From: Adiantum capillus-veneris
Lineage: Eukaryota > Streptophyta > Polypodiopsida > Polypodiales > Pteridaceae
NCBI GenBank assembly: GCA_014529385.2
Contig: CM043963.1
Span: 94,088,412 to 94,152,411, forward strand
Length of the DNA stretch: 64,000 bases
Direction: 5' to 3'
The notes under the pieces were generated by a model, which was given only the letters and a program-made list of their open reading frames with translations, had not been told where the DNA came from and did not search any database. The first letter of the stretch is position 1. Every line of letters starts with the position of its first letter. Position numbers and translations under genes: made by a program. Positions 1 to 12,221 of this stretch are shown piece after piece.

Positions 1-147
1 AATACAAAATGTTTTGTATGTGAAGATCGCACTATTAAGCAACAAAATATGCGTCGCAAGGCATATGAGAAAAAGAATAATAAAAACAAGGAGATCTCTC
101 ATGAAGAAAATGTGCCCAAGGAGGAGGCAAGTCTCTCAAGCAAATAG
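1..147 (+). pseudogene. C-terminal tail of LINE ORF upstream of ORF2 (partial)
   Basis: Frame 1 is open from the window edge to a TAG at 145-147. The peptide starts with a CxxC (KCFVCE) and is then rich in Lys, Asn and Glu. It lies 6 nt before, and in frame with, the ORF2 start at 154. It may be the end of an ORF1 RNA-binding protein, or ORF2 sequence cut off by a nonsense mutation. The rest is outside the window. Confidence 0.4.
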
Positions 148-153
148 GGATGC

Positions 154-1182
154 GTGACCTATGAGACCGAGTTACAATTGAAAATATGCTTTTGGAATTG
201 TAATGGATACCCATGGAATGCGGGGGTTGGCATTGATGAACTAACAAGCAAAGCCGATGTTGTACTTCTTGTTGAAACTTGGGAGCATGATACACAAAGG
301 ATTAACGGCTTGGAGGATTACAATGTACATTCATTGATGTGGTCAAAGAATCTCAAGCAACGAAGAGGACAAGGAGGGTTAGCATGTATGGTTAAGAAAG
401 GATTGGAAGATTTTGTATCAATTGTGAACGATGACAAGTACAAACGTTATGTATGGCTGAAAATTATGACACCAAAAAGAGCACCCATTTTTGTAGCCGG
501 TTGCTACATTCCTCATCATGATTCTCCCTTTTATGCTTGCATGGATAGAGATCAACCATTTTCTGATTTGGAAGAGGACATTGCTTATTTCAAAGGTGAA
601 GGTGATGTTATTGTATTTGAGGATATGAATTCTCGCACAAAAACATTGCAACATGATACTCAACAATTTGATATGCCATACATTTCAAGGGAGTTGGAGG
701 AAGTTCACTTGTATGATCGTACTTCAATGGATGAGAAAGAGCCGGATCACTATGGAAAGTTACTTTTACACATGTGTAATAGCACGGGTATGCTCATTGC
801 CAATGGTGTATCTTTGTGGAGTGGAACCAATGGATTTACATGTAGGAGACATAATGGGGATAGTGTGATTGACTATATGCTACTCTCTGAAGCCATCATG
901 TATCGCATAAAGAGTTTTATGTTTGGTCAATGGACCCCGGAATCCGACCATCGCACCTTATGTATTGACCTTTCATGTGGAGAAGCAACTAAGCATGATA
1001 ATCTCAGCCAAAGGAAAGAGAAGTTATCACTATGTATGGATTTCAAACGGGCACCAATGTACATTGAAATGGTTGAGAAAAAATTATGGATGACAAAGCT
1101 TCAATGTGATGCACCATTGGAAACTAAATGGGAAGCTTTCAAGAAAGCTATTTGTTTTTGTGTGGAAGAATGCTTTGCATAA
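154..1182 (+). pseudogene. LINE ORF2, N-terminal EEP (AP-type) endonuclease, copy 1
   Basis: This part would nick target DNA to prime reverse transcription. Visible EEP motifs: an N-terminal Asn (FWNCNG, residues about 14-19), a Glu in LLVETWEH, the central motif as FEDMNSR (the usual Gly of GDMN is Glu here; copy 2 keeps GDMN), DYMLLSE, and the catalytic SDH in PESDHR. The frame ends at 1182, while the RT continues in another frame from about 1128, so one frameshift lies in 1128-1182. The GDMN change and the frameshift suggest it is inactive. Confidence 0.85.
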
Positions 1183-3341
1183 AGCATCTCCATGGTATCA
1201 ACAAAGATAGATCACGCAAAAGGTGGTTTGATAAAGAATGTCAAGATGCTCGAAAGTCCTTGATAAAGCTTGATGCAACTATGGACAAAGACAACTATCA
1301 AAGTCATTTGCATACATACAAGGCATTGATTCAAAAGAAGAGAAGAAGATGGGAAGTAAAGCAACAAGAATTTCAAGTCCAAGAAAAGGCACATGCATGT
1401 GGAAGATTTTGGAGAAACTTGAGAGGCAAGCGGGTTGAGAATTTTGGTAACTTGAGTCTAGTGGATATGTACACACATTGTAGGCAATTATATGAGCAAG
1501 CAAATACTGAAAAAATGCCATTTTATGGTTCACTCCCATGTATGCCGTCTTTTTTTACTATTGAGGATGTATTCGGTGGGCTTGAAAAGTTGGTCACTCG
1601 CAAAGCGGGAGATCTTCAAGGTATCAAGCCGGAGATGATCAAATGGACGGGAGATTTTACCCATGAGTGGATGTGTGATATGTTCAACCTGGCACTTCAA
1701 CATGGTATGCCTTATGATTGGAGTACTAATTGGGTTAAGCCTTTGCATAAAGGAGGGGATGTAAAGAATGTAAGAAACTACCGGACTATAATGATTGGGT
1801 CTCTTATGGAAAAGTTGTTTGGGTGCATAATGGAGATGAAATTGAGTGATTGGGCTGAAGAGAATGGTAAGCGTGCAAAGGGACAAGCGGGTTTTCGTCG
1901 ATGCCATAGCACCATTGATCATCTTGTCACTCTTCGTGTTCTTATGGAGGAAAGTCGGTTGAAAGGCAAGCGATTGTATTGTTGTTTTGTGGACTTTAAG
2001 AAAGCCTTTGATATGATTCCACGTAACAATTTGTGGAGAAGGATGGAAGAACTCCAAGTGCCAAGTGAGTTTATGCTTGCGGTTTCTCGAATCTATGAGA
2101 AGGTGATTTGTCAATTGCACATGGGAAGAGAAATTTCAGAAATTTTTGTAAGCACTATTGGGGTTAAACATGGATGTCCATTGTCACCAACTCTCTTTGA
2201 TCTATGCATCGATCAATTGGAACAAATGGTACTTGACTTTATGCAAGAAGAAGGCATTGAAGAGGTCACTATTTGCAATGCAGTAATCATGCTTTTGTTG
2301 TATGCGGATGATGTAGTGCTTTTAGCACACACTTTAGAAGATGCACAAAAGCTTATGGTTGTCCTTGAGAACTTTTGCTTGCATAGTGGGCTGATTGTAA
2401 ATGAATCCAAAACAAAGGTTATGCTTGTGAAAACCAACCATAAGGAGAAGCCATGCATTGTGTACAACAACGAGACACTTGAAGTTGTTGAGAGCTTTAA
2501 GTACCTTGTCCTTGAGGTTCCATCCAATCACAAGTGGCATGAATGTGCTATGCGTCGTTTGGAAGCGGGAAAGAGAGCATATTATGCATTTGAGAACATG
2601 TGTAATGCGGGAAACATCAAGTGTTGGGTTCTCAAGATGTATCTTTTTGATGCATTGGTGACACCGGTTCTTCTTTATGGAGTTGAAGTGTGGGGCGGGA
2701 GCATCTCAAAGTCTACTTGGAAAGAGTTTGAGAATGTCCAAAAGCGTTTTCTTACAAAATTTCTCCAAGTTAAGACACAAACACCATATATGCTCCTACT
2801 TCTTGAGTCGGGATCTCTTCCAATTGAGGTTATGGGCATGGAAAGGGTTGTGGAGTACATGATAAAGATGCGTCAAAACCCCTCACATCGACTTCCTACA
2901 ATTGCATGGGAAGCAAGCAAAAAAGTTCAAAAGACGCATAAAAGCAAGATCTTGAGCACGGGATGGATGCAAGACATAAAGAAGTGGTTTGGGAGATGGG
3001 ATGCATTACACTTGCTACATGATGCTTCAATTGACTCTCAAGTGAATGAAGCTTTTCTACAACGCCAATGTATTACTGCTTGGGAGAAATCCGGTGGGTC
3101 ACGCTTCATACATTACACCACCTATATTGCCCCCAACTACAAAACCATGTTCTTCGCTGAGAGAGGAAACCGTACTCACACTTACATGCTTGAGCCTATT
3201 TCCTTGTCCGCGATACGCACTATCGCAGCAATTCGTCTTAGCTCCCATTTCCTTCGATGCGAGATAGGGCGTTGGGGCAATGGAGAAGAGTCAAATCGAT
3301 TGTGCACATTATGCTCACTACAAGTTCGAGAGTCTGAGTAG
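1128..3341 (+). pseudogene. LINE ORF2, reverse transcriptase and C-terminal region, copy 1
   Basis: Reverse transcriptase of a non-LTR retrotransposon. RT blocks appear in order: KPLHKGGD, NYRTI, GFRRCHSTIDHL, FVDFKKAFDM, GVKHGCPLSP, the active site YADD at 2301-2312 (residue 392), then GLIVNESKTKVM. The connecting and C-terminal region follows (YGVEVWGG). A CCHC-like finger begins with CTLC near 3310, but a TAG at 3339-3341 replaces the residue before the finger's His. The peptide after that stop (HTLLECSAFDH) still matches copy 2. The start given is the first in-frame Met and not a true start, since the real protein is continuous with the EEP domain. Confidence 0.88.
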
Positions 3342-3577
3342 CACACACTACTAGAGTGCTCAGCTTTTGATCACATCCGAACTTGCTTCTCTCACATTTT
3401 CAGCCATAACTTAAACCTACACACTTTCCTCTCCCAGCCAAAGTGTGGGCTCTCCATTGCGACTCTCATCACTACAATTTTGGAGCATCAAGAGTCACTC
3501 ATCAGCCATACACATACTACATCACATGTAACTTTGGTCCCATAGGTCATATTTGACCTCCGAGGACGATAATAAAA

Positions 3578-3581
<4 letters not shown>

Positions 3582-3610
<29 letters not shown>
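3582..3610 (+). repeat. (CT)n tail of LINE copy 1, abutting LINE copy 2
   Basis: 29 nt of CT follow ATAATAAAATCTAT at the LINE 3' end. The first base after it is already LINE copy 2 sequence, 5'-truncated inside the EEP domain. Confidence 0.85.
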
Positions 3611-3613
<3 letters not shown>

Positions 3614-3631
3614 AAATACGATGTACATTCT

Positions 3632-4168
3632 TTGATGTGGGCCAAAAATGCAAAGCAACGAAGAGGCCAAGGAGGCGTAGCATGTATGACCAAAAAGGGT
3701 TTGAAAGATGTTTCCATTGTCAAAGAAGATAAGTATAAACGCTACTTATGGCTGAAAATCAACCCACCAAATGGTCAAGTCATGTTTGTGGCCGGCTGCT
3801 ACATTCCTCACTATGACTCCAACTTTTATGCTCGCTTGAATATGGATAGAGATCAGCCCTTTGTTGAACTAGAGGAAGACATTGCTCATTACAAGGATCA
3901 AGGTGAAGTCATTGTTTTTGGAGACATGAATGCTCGCACAAATATGTTACAACACGACACACAACAAGTCGACATGCCGCATGTATCAAGAAGAGTGGAT
4001 GACTCATACATGTATAATCGAAGTTCTAATGATGCAAAAGAGTGGATCACTATGGAAAGTCACTTCTACATATGTGCAATAGTACCGGAATGCTCATTGC
4101 AAATGGTGTATCTCTATGGCAAGGCACCAATGACTTTACATGTAGAAAGCACAATGGTGCTAGCGTGA
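3632..4168 (+). pseudogene. LINE ORF2 EEP endonuclease portion, copy 2
   Basis: Aligns with copy 1 from residue about 60 onward. It keeps VFGDMNART, the intact central EEP motif that copy 1 has lost. A frameshift between about 4040 and 4080 moves the reading into the frame that starts at 4042, where the rest of the domain follows (DYMLFSEA, then PESDHR with the catalytic SDH). The N-terminal catalytic Asn and Glu blocks are gone with the 5' truncation, so this copy cannot encode a complete nuclease. Confidence 0.82.
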
Positions 4169-6513
4169 TTGACTATATGTTGTTCTCAGAAGCCACTTTA
4201 GAATGCATACAAAGCTTTACACTTGGTGAATGGAATCCGGAATCGGATCATAGGATGTTATGTATTGACCTCAAGTGTGGTAAACGGCCCGAGCATGTAG
4301 CCTCCAATCATGATGTGAATCATTTGTACCTACGTCTAGACTTCAAACGAGCACTTATATATGCTGATATGGTGGACCAAATGTTAAGCATGATAGAGCA
4401 TCAAGGGAGCCCAACATTAGAATGCAAGTGGAAAGTTTTCAAAGAAGTAATTTTCTCTTGTGCGAAGGAATGCTTTTCGGTGAAACACATGTCTTGCAAA
4501 AGGTCTAAGAAGGGTAGCACCAAGAAGAAATGGTTTGACATGGAATGTAGTCAAGCCCGAAAACACTTGCTAAGATTGGATGCAATCAAAGACAAGGAAG
4601 TTTACTTGGAATGTTCACACACATACAAAGCACTTGTTCAAAAGAAGAGGAGAAGGTGGGAAGTCGAAAAACAACTTCTTTTAGCACAAGAGAAAGCACA
4701 TGCATGTGGCAAGTTTTGGCAAAATCTAAAAGGCAAGCGCGTTGAGAGCTTTGGTGACTTGACTCTTGAGGATATGTATATGCATTGTAAGAACCTCTAT
4801 GAGCAACCCAATGTTGATAAGATGGAGGGTTGTAGCTCCCTTCCATTTATGTCTCCCTTCTTTACCATTGAAGATGTATGCCGCGCGCTTGAGAAACTTG
4901 CTACTCGCAAGGCAGGTGACCTTCAAGGTGTCAAGGCTGAAATGATTAAATGGACAAGCAAGAAAACACGATATTGGATATGCGATATGTTTAACCTTGC
5001 ACTTCAGTATGGCATGCCTCATGATTGGAGTGCAAATTGGATCAAACCTTTGCACAAAGGAGGAGATGTAAACAATGTGAACAACTATCGCACTATAATG
5101 GTTGGTTCTTTGATGGCAAAGTTATTTGGATGTATCATGGAGATGAAGATAAGTGAATGGGCTGAAAAGAATGGCAAACGTGCGCTTGGCCAAGCAGGTT
5201 TTCGAAAGCATCATAGCACTATTGATCACCTTGTCACTCTTCGAGTTCTTATGGAAGCGTCTCGATTGAAAGGAAAAAAGTTGTATTGTTGCTTTGTGGA
5301 TTTCAAGAAAGCTTTTGACATGGTACCGCGAGGAAATCTTTGGAGACGTATGCAAAGCCTTCAAGTGCCGAGAGAATTTATGCATGCGGTCTTTCGCATC
5401 TACCAAAAAGTGATATGTCGATTACGTATGGGAGACGGAATTTCAGAATTTTTTGCAAGCACTATTGGTGTCAAACAAGGATGCCCACTTTCCCCAACCC
5501 TCTTTGGGCTACTCATTGATGAATTGGAATACATGGTTCTTGATTTTATGCAGCAAGAAGGCATAGAAGAGGTTAAGATTGGAAATGCGGTGATCATGCT
5601 TTTGCTTTATGCCGATGATGTAGTGCTCTTGGCACATACCTTAGAAGATGCACAAAAGCTTATAAGTGTCTTGGAACGCTTTTGCCTACATAGCGGGCTG
5701 ATCGTGAATGGATCCAAAACCAAGGTTATGCTTGTAAAGACCCTCAATGACGAAAATCCATGCATTGTATACAACAATGAGAAACTTGAAGTGGTAGATC
5801 ACTTCAAGTACCTTGGCCTTGAGGTTCCATCCAATCATAAATGGAAGGATTGTGCAATGCGTCGCTTGGAAGCCGGAAAGAGGGCTTATTATGCATTTGA
5901 GAACATGTGCAATGCAGGAGAGATCAAGTGTTGGGCTCTCAAAAAGTACCTCTTTGACACATTGGTGACACCGGTGCTTCTTTATGGAGTGGAGGTGTGG
6001 GGTGGAAGCATCGGGAAGTCTACTTGGAAAGAGTTTGAGAATGTCCAAAAGCGTTTTCTCACCAACTTTCTCCAAGTCAAGACACAAACACCCTACATGC
6101 TCTTACTTCTTGAGTCCGGATCGCTTCCCATTGAGGTCTTGGGCATGGAAAGGGTTGTGGAGTACATGCGTAAGACACAACGTAGCCCTTTGCATCGACT
6201 TCCTAGAATCGCATATGAAGCAAGTCAAAAGGTTCAAAAGACATGCAAGAGCAAAATACTAAGTTCGGGGTGGATGCTTGATATCAAGAAATGGTTTGGA
6301 AGATGGGATGCATGTCACTTGGTCAAGGATGCGTCGATCGACTCCCAAGTTAATGAGGCCTTCTTACAACGCCAATGTATCATGGCTTGGGAGAAATCCG
6401 GAGGTTCTCGCTTCAGCCATTACACACACACGTTGCCCCAAACTACAAATCTCTCTTCTTCTCGGAACGAGGTAACCGAACCCATTCCTACATCCTTGAG
6501 CCCATCCCGTTGA
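4042..6513 (+). pseudogene. LINE ORF2 EEP C-terminus and reverse transcriptase, copy 2
   Basis: An 823-residue open frame holding the end of the EEP domain and a complete RT. Motifs: GFRKHHSTIDHL, FVDFKKAFDM, GVKQGCPLSP and YADD at 5608-5619 (residue 523), followed by GLIVNGSKTKVM and the C-terminal YGVEVWGG block. No stop interrupts the RT, so this is the better preserved catalytic core of the two copies. The true C-terminus lies in another frame (entered near 6400); the last 30 or so residues of this frame are out-of-frame reading. Confidence 0.88.
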
Positions 6514-6830
6514 GTGTGATCCGCACCATTGCCTCCATTCGTCTTAGCTCCCATTCTCTACGCTGCGAGACAGGACGTTGGGGCACTGGCGAGGAGTGTC
6601 ATCGACTTTGCACCTTATGCCCTTGTCAAGTGCGAGAGAGTGAGTACCACACACTACTTGAGTGCTCAGCTTTTGACCACATTAGGTCCTCTTTTCCCCA
6701 TATATTCAGCATGAGCTCTCCCTACATACCTTCCTCTCCCAACCACGATGTGGACTCTCTATTGCGACGCTCATTTCAGCCATTTTTTGAGCATCGAGAG
6801 TCACTTATGAACTCCACTCACACCACGTGA
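6375..6830 (+). pseudogene. LINE ORF2 C-terminal zinc-finger segment, copy 2
   Basis: After a frameshift near 6400 the LINE protein continues to a TGA at 6828-6830. It matches the copy 1 C-terminus and holds the intact finger CTLCPCQVRESEYHTLLEC (CX2C-X9-H-X4-C). Such fingers at the end of LINE ORF2 proteins are thought to bind template RNA. It is followed by the shared 3' UTR. Confidence 0.82.
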
Positions 6831-6885
6831 CATGTTCATTTGGTCCCATAGGTCATATTTGACCTCCCAGGACGATAATAGAAAC

Positions 6886-6906
6886 TATCTATCTATCTAT
6901 CTCTCT

Positions 6907-6972
<66 letters not shown>
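6886..6972 (+). repeat. (CTAT)n then (CT)n tail of LINE copy 2
   Basis: Follows ATAATAGAAA directly. The first units are CTAT and the later ones CT, the same transition as in copy 1 but longer. Confidence 0.85.
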
Positions 6973-7548
<576 letters not shown>

Positions 7549-7641
7549 TAACAGTAGATGTAGCACTTGCTGAAGAAACTCGCCTCCGACAGTAGGAGCT
7601 ATAGCAACTTTGAGCACCAAGAGTATGGGCATGAGTGCACG

Positions 7642-7642
7642 T

Positions 7643-7692
<50 letters not shown>

Positions 7693-7693
7693 T

Positions 7694-7729
<36 letters not shown>
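7642..7729 (+). repeat. (GT)n then (GA)n compound microsatellite
   Basis: GT repeats from 7642 to 7689 with one TTT interruption, a short GCGCGTGA link, then GA repeats from 7696 to 7729. Confidence 0.95.
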
Positions 7730-7730
<1 letters not shown>

Positions 7731-7822
7731 AGAGTACTCTTCTACTGTGGCGAGAGAGGCGACAAACCTCGAAGTCCAATTGAAACCCCAACCTGATGGG
7801 AGCACCAACATGCAGTGCATAT

Positions 7823-7823
<1 letters not shown>

Positions 7824-7884
<61 letters not shown>
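7824..7884 (+). repeat. (GA)n microsatellite
   Basis: About 61 nt of uninterrupted GA. Confidence 0.95.
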
Positions 7885-7885
<1 letters not shown>

Positions 7886-7937
7886 GCCATAGCCACCTCA
7901 CGTGCTTTGCCGGATGTGTCAGTCACGTGCATCTTCC

Positions 7938-8041
<104 letters not shown>

Positions 8042-8257
8042 CTTGCAACTTCTCTTGCATCACTTAAGAGAGGGGGAAGTAGCGATGACCATCAGCTACG
8101 CTGCATCGTTGAAAATCCATCAAGCATGCTAGCTCCATGGCCTCGCGCAGGAGCCGAGGATAACCTCACAATGTCCTTACACTATAGTGTGCCATGGTTT
8201 ATTTGTGCTGCAGGGAGCTGTCTGAATAGGCCAGGCATGAGCTGGCCATCACATGCA

Positions 8258-8370
<113 letters not shown>

Positions 8371-8389
8371 TGATTTGTGGCCAGTGTTT

Positions 8390-8550
8390 GAGAGAAATCA
8401 TGTTTCCAAACATACAAATTTCCTTTCCTTGCACTTTTCAAGAAGAAATTTTAGAAAATTAGCTTTATTTCTCAAGTTTTTATACTACTTTTCCTCTATT
8501 TTGGGGTGGAATTTCTTTTTTCCTACTTCTCCTCGACGGGCATTTTTGAA
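8390..8550 (-). mobile_element. Diverged copy of the GTTCGGG short inverted-repeat element
   Basis: The complement of this stretch matches the repeat family at 15179-15396 and 16073-16286 (conserved pieces: ATGTTTG, the AAATTTCCTT-like core, and TTTTGGGGTGGAATTTC). The ends are degraded. It is bounded by GA repeats on both sides. Confidence 0.6.
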
Positions 8551-8563
8551 ATTGAGAGAGAGA

Positions 8564-8690
8564 GATTACACCCTTCGACCTTTCTCCTCTCCACCATCTT
8601 GCCTGCATCCTCTCCCTCTACCCATACTCCCTTGAGAGATTAGGTGAACCTACAGATTTCCCTGACTGCTCCCCTTGCCTCATGCTATCT

Positions 8691-8765
<75 letters not shown>

Positions 8766-9100
8766 CATTCCGCCCTTGTGCAACTCCCAGTGCGCAACCG
8801 CTCCGTCCTTCTCTAGCCTAATCTCCACGCTCGCATGGTCTGTCCAAGGCATCGGACTTAGACAAAGAGAGAGAGATTCCGCCTAAATAGACTAGCTTTC
8901 GCCCCACTTGCCACGCGTCCTTAGCCTTTTGCTTCTCATCCCAAGAGTGGGGTATCTTGAAAGATACCCATTAACAAGACATGCTTACATACCTATTTTG
9001 AAGTGTGCCGGAATTCGTTGAAGAGGACTAATGACTTCATGCACTTTGGAGACTCAAAAGACTAATCTTTAGGGTAAAGGTGCCAGTTAAAAGACGGGCC
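8564..9100. repeat. Dispersed direct repeat, copy A (partner at 19098-19633)
   Basis: About 540 bp that recurs with few changes at 19098-19633. The pair differs mainly in the length of the internal GT and GA tracts (8693-8765 here, 19223-19252 there). No coding capacity is seen. It could be part of an unnamed transposon or a segmental duplicate. Confidence 0.88.
8693..8765 (+). repeat. (GT)n then (GA)n
   Basis: GT repeats to 8739 followed by GA repeats to 8765, inside dispersed repeat copy A. Confidence 0.95.
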
Positions 9101-9165
9101 CTTATACTTGCTCGCACGCCCCGCTTACCGGCGGGCCTCGCTCGCTCTTACCACCTCACTCTGTA

Positions 9166-9240
<75 letters not shown>
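9166..9240 (+). repeat. (GT)n microsatellite
   Basis: About 75 nt of GT with one TTT interruption near the start. Confidence 0.95.
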
Positions 9241-9242
<2 letters not shown>

Positions 9243-9349
9243 ATCTTTATACATTTCTCCATGACACACACACACAATCGACACTCACACGATCGACACT
9301 TTCTATCTTTGGCCCCTTTAAACTACTCCTGTTACATTTAACCCCTTTT

Positions 9350-9350
<1 letters not shown>

Positions 9351-9382
<32 letters not shown>
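9351..9382 (+). repeat. (CA)n microsatellite
   Basis: 32 nt of CA. Confidence 0.93.
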
Positions 9383-9386
<4 letters not shown>

Positions 9387-9443
9387 GATTACATAAAAGC
9401 ACATGAGTAAAGAGACATATTTAAGAAAAAAACAAAGTTTACA

Positions 9444-9830
9444 TTATTGCCAAAAAGGCCCAGGAACATATCTGCATAGCACTCTAAGTCGTGCTATTTC
9501 AACAGGATCAAGATATTGCGTTGGAGCTCTACAAACTTCTCTTAAATCTATTTTTTGAACCCAGCTCAAGTAAATCTTGTAATGACAAATCAACCCAAGC
9601 TCTTGCTTTAAGAGCATGAGCTTAATGCTGGGAAAGAAATAGGGATCAAGCAACTTGATGTAAATCGTGTTCAACTCTTCATCTACATATGACCCCCAAA
9701 CAATGTAGTTTTTCTCAATCACTTCCCATGCCCATTGCCATCCCCGTTCAGTAGGTAACAAATTTTCTTCAAAGGCATCAACAATAAAAAAATTTACACT
9801 TGGAAAATTATTCACAATTTCGTGGGCCAT
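9444..9830 (-). CDS. Unrecognised 128-residue ORF, possibly a terminal exon
   Basis: An ATG-to-stop frame on the minus strand. I do not recognise the product. The peptide has normal amino-acid composition, is rich in aromatic residues and Leu (WQWAWEVIEKN, LLDPYFFPSIKL), and ends RYVPGPFWQ. Just before the ATG, read on the minus strand, there is a pyrimidine-rich stretch ending TTTCTTGCAG, which looks like a splice acceptor, so this may be the last exon of a longer gene or transposon protein. A stop codon sits in the same frame immediately before the ATG. The nearest coding neighbour is the decayed Helitron starting 2.4 kb away on the same strand. It could be a decayed Helitron cargo gene or a chance frame. 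Confidence 0.4.
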   Translation of the reverse strand: MAHEIVNNFPSVNFFIVDAFEENLLPTERGWQWAWEVIEKNYIVWGSYVDEELNTIYIKLLDPYFFPSIKLMLLKQELGLICHYKIYLSWVQKIDLREVCRAPTQYLDPVEIARLRVLCRYVPGPFWQ

Positions 9831-9878
9831 TTAATTGGCTGCTGCAAGAAAAGAAGACAACATTAGTACTCAAAGCTT

Positions 9879-9926
<48 letters not shown>

Positions 9927-10501
9927 GATCAACATGGCCACTTAAACACTTTAAAAAAGTATAAGCGTAATACGAACACTTCAATTACTAATTGTCATGC
10001 CAAAAAGTGTCAAGAGGTTCATTAGGTCAAAGTCTTTACAACAACCTCAAATTTTTTGTTTACAACGACTCATATTCTACTCTATAAGTGGACGAATTAG
10101 GATCACTCCAATATACCGCATTGATAAACTTCACAATTAATTTCAAAATTGCAAACTCTTCATCCGAAATGTAAGATTCGTGATTGTGACATATCTTTCA
10201 CAACTGAATATCACAACCACAAACATTGACATAATAAATATCAACCATATGTAGTTCTTGTAGGACTCTCATCAATTTTCTTTCGCTCAATATTTGTGAC
10301 ACTTTGCATAGTGTAATGCTTAACCGTCCACAATTTCCATACCACCCATCAGCATATGAATACACCCAATGATGCCACCAACACTATGTACCATATCCTT
10401 GACAAATGTACTCTTCCTTAACTTTCAAATATATAATCATCCTTATATGTATTGGGAGAATAGCCAATACATCATGACCCATGTTAACCTACATTAGCAA
10501 T

Positions 10502-10508
<7 letters not shown>

Positions 10509-10589
<81 letters not shown>
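10509..10589 (+). repeat. (CT)n then (CA)n
   Basis: CT from 10509 to 10560 and CA from 10561 to 10589, the same order as at 7391-7548. Confidence 0.95.
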
Positions 10590-10590
<1 letters not shown>

Positions 10591-11396
10591 TAACCTATGT
10601 AGTAGATAAAAACCCACTTCAATAAGCCAACAGTAACTAAAAAAATATGGTACTTAGAATGCATAAACAATGGATCAAAGTGTTCGATCATCTAGAGAAG
10701 TTGAGCCTACAAACACTGCAACCGAGGCGTCGAGGTGATTCACCCAAAGAATAGATTCTAAACATCCATTCATTCACTCCATAGGGACCATATGAAAAGT
10801 TACAATTGAGAGGGCATTGCATACCTAACTCTCGTACAATGATTCACATATCATCTATATCAAACTCTATGTGATAATAACCTACAACACTTCTAAAATA
10901 TCGTGCTTCATATAATGCCAAGACAGAATGTCTGCAATAATATTGAAGCCTGCAATGAAAATAACAACCAACCATTTAGACATAAAAAGTAACAACACAT
11001 GTAACGTCATATGGATTCAAGTTCAAGCTATACGCACCGAAGGATCTCAAAATCCTCGACAATATGAACAATATCCTCAGCATGTGCAGGACCCCTCCAC
11101 AATGGAGGATCTAGAAAAAATGTTACACCTGTAAACATACAAAATATAGGCCAAAAAGTTCTCATTCATGGTAAAAGTAAGTAACAAAGATAAGATTTTA
11201 CATTTACATACCTCTAATATAAGTAGGTACATCATTGAGGGTGTATGAAACCATGATGTATCGTGCCATTATTTATCTGCTCTAACAGCACATATTTGGA
11301 AGTTTAAGAGGAACAAATATGAACTAGAATAAAGAAGACTTTGATGATCATGCCGTAGAGAATCATGTCCTTCTTTCTTTTGTTTTAGTCAAGGAT

Positions 11397-11399
<3 letters not shown>

Positions 11400-11443
<44 letters not shown>
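11400..11443 (+). repeat. (GA)n microsatellite
   Basis: 44 nt of GA. Confidence 0.95.
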
Positions 11444-11446
<3 letters not shown>

Positions 11447-12221
11447 TGAAAGCAATTCAAAAGACTTTGAAATTTCACAACTTCACAAAGAGACAATACA
11501 AAACAGTTATTCAAAGTGTAGCCTTCGATAGACCACATTAGGGATTCTATAAGTCCAAGGACCTATGTTGTATACATTTTGCAAGATACGGGGTGGTGTT
11601 TCAACTTGAGTAAATATCCTCAATCAATATGGTGTAGTGCGGTCTCTAGCAACCCCCACCTGTTGTGCACTCACTGGCCTCTCATCACTCACAAACCAAA
11701 TATTAACTTGAATTTGACGATGCTCGTGGTTCGAAGAAAAGGCAACATGGTAGTATCCAAGAACTTCCATGGACATATCTCTACCTAAGTATAGCATTTC
11801 ATAAACACCTACGATGATAAAACCTCGATGGGAGTGATCTCTGCAAAGGCATCCATGAATTATGTAGAGCAATAAAAGCTTAAAACTACATATACCATAT
11901 ATAAAAACTCTTACAATATAATATGAGTTTGATCAAATAAGATCACCAAAAACATAGCAATAACTCTTCCCCTCCATTGCGGTGGATCTTCAACAGAGTA
12001 AGGCAATGTATAAGCCAAGTAAATAATAGGTCAAGTTAATAAACTAATTTTAAGAAGAAGATAAATACCTCGAATGAATTTAGTGATGTGACCCACTACA
12101 TAGGAGGCACTACGTCGATAATCCATCTATAGGAAGTACTTTGATCTAAGAGATATGAATAAAATTTAACATCAAGTGTCTGACTTTAAGTGAGAGCCAC
12201 AATGTCAATTTGAAATTATTG

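Larger units (their letters stand above)
1..3610 (+). mobile_element. LINE (non-LTR) retrotransposon, copy 1, 5' end outside window
   Basis: A non-LTR retrotransposon running on the plus strand: tail of an upstream ORF (1-147), an ORF2 with EEP endonuclease and reverse transcriptase (154-about 3380), a short 3' UTR and a (CT)n tail at 3582-3610. The 3' UTR motif around 3535-3580 (GGTCCCATAGGTCATATTTG and following) recurs at the end of copy 2, so the CT tail belongs to the element. No RNase H domain is visible. The element is a pseudogene: a frameshift separates nuclease from RT, and a stop cuts the C-terminal zinc finger. The clade is uncertain (L1- or R1-like layout). Confidence 0.9.
3611..6972 (+). 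mobile_element. LINE retrotransposon, copy 2, 5'-truncated
   Basis: A second member of the same LINE family. It starts abruptly after the CT tail of copy 1, at a point equal to about position 314 of copy 1, so roughly 150 bp of ORF2 plus everything upstream is missing. It runs through EEP, RT and the C-terminal zinc finger to a 3' UTR whose end matches copy 1, then (CTAT)n and (CT)n at 6886-6972. Protein similarity to copy 1 is high but clearly below identity, so these are separate insertions and not a recent duplication. It carries its own frameshifts near 4040-4160 and near 6400. Confidence 0.9.
9840..12221. other. AT-rich sequence without a supported gene
   Basis: Contains three microsatellites (9884-9922 GA, 10509-10589 CT then CA, 11400-11443 GA). 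Short minus-strand stretches such as 10090-10420 read as peptide-like fragments between stops, but I could not tie them to a family. It lies 3' of the Helitron helicase and may hold the Helitron 3' region, though no clear hairpin plus CTRR end was found. Confidence 0.4.

Noticed and set aside
154-1182. EEP domain as a host AP endonuclease gene
   Set aside because: It is followed by a LINE reverse transcriptase in a neighbouring frame and recurs in a second LINE copy at 3632-4270.
9960-10420. Minus-strand peptide pieces (SVGGIIGCIHMLMGG and others) as a transposase
   Set aside because: They are broken by frequent stops, and no catalytic DDE or family motif could be confirmed.
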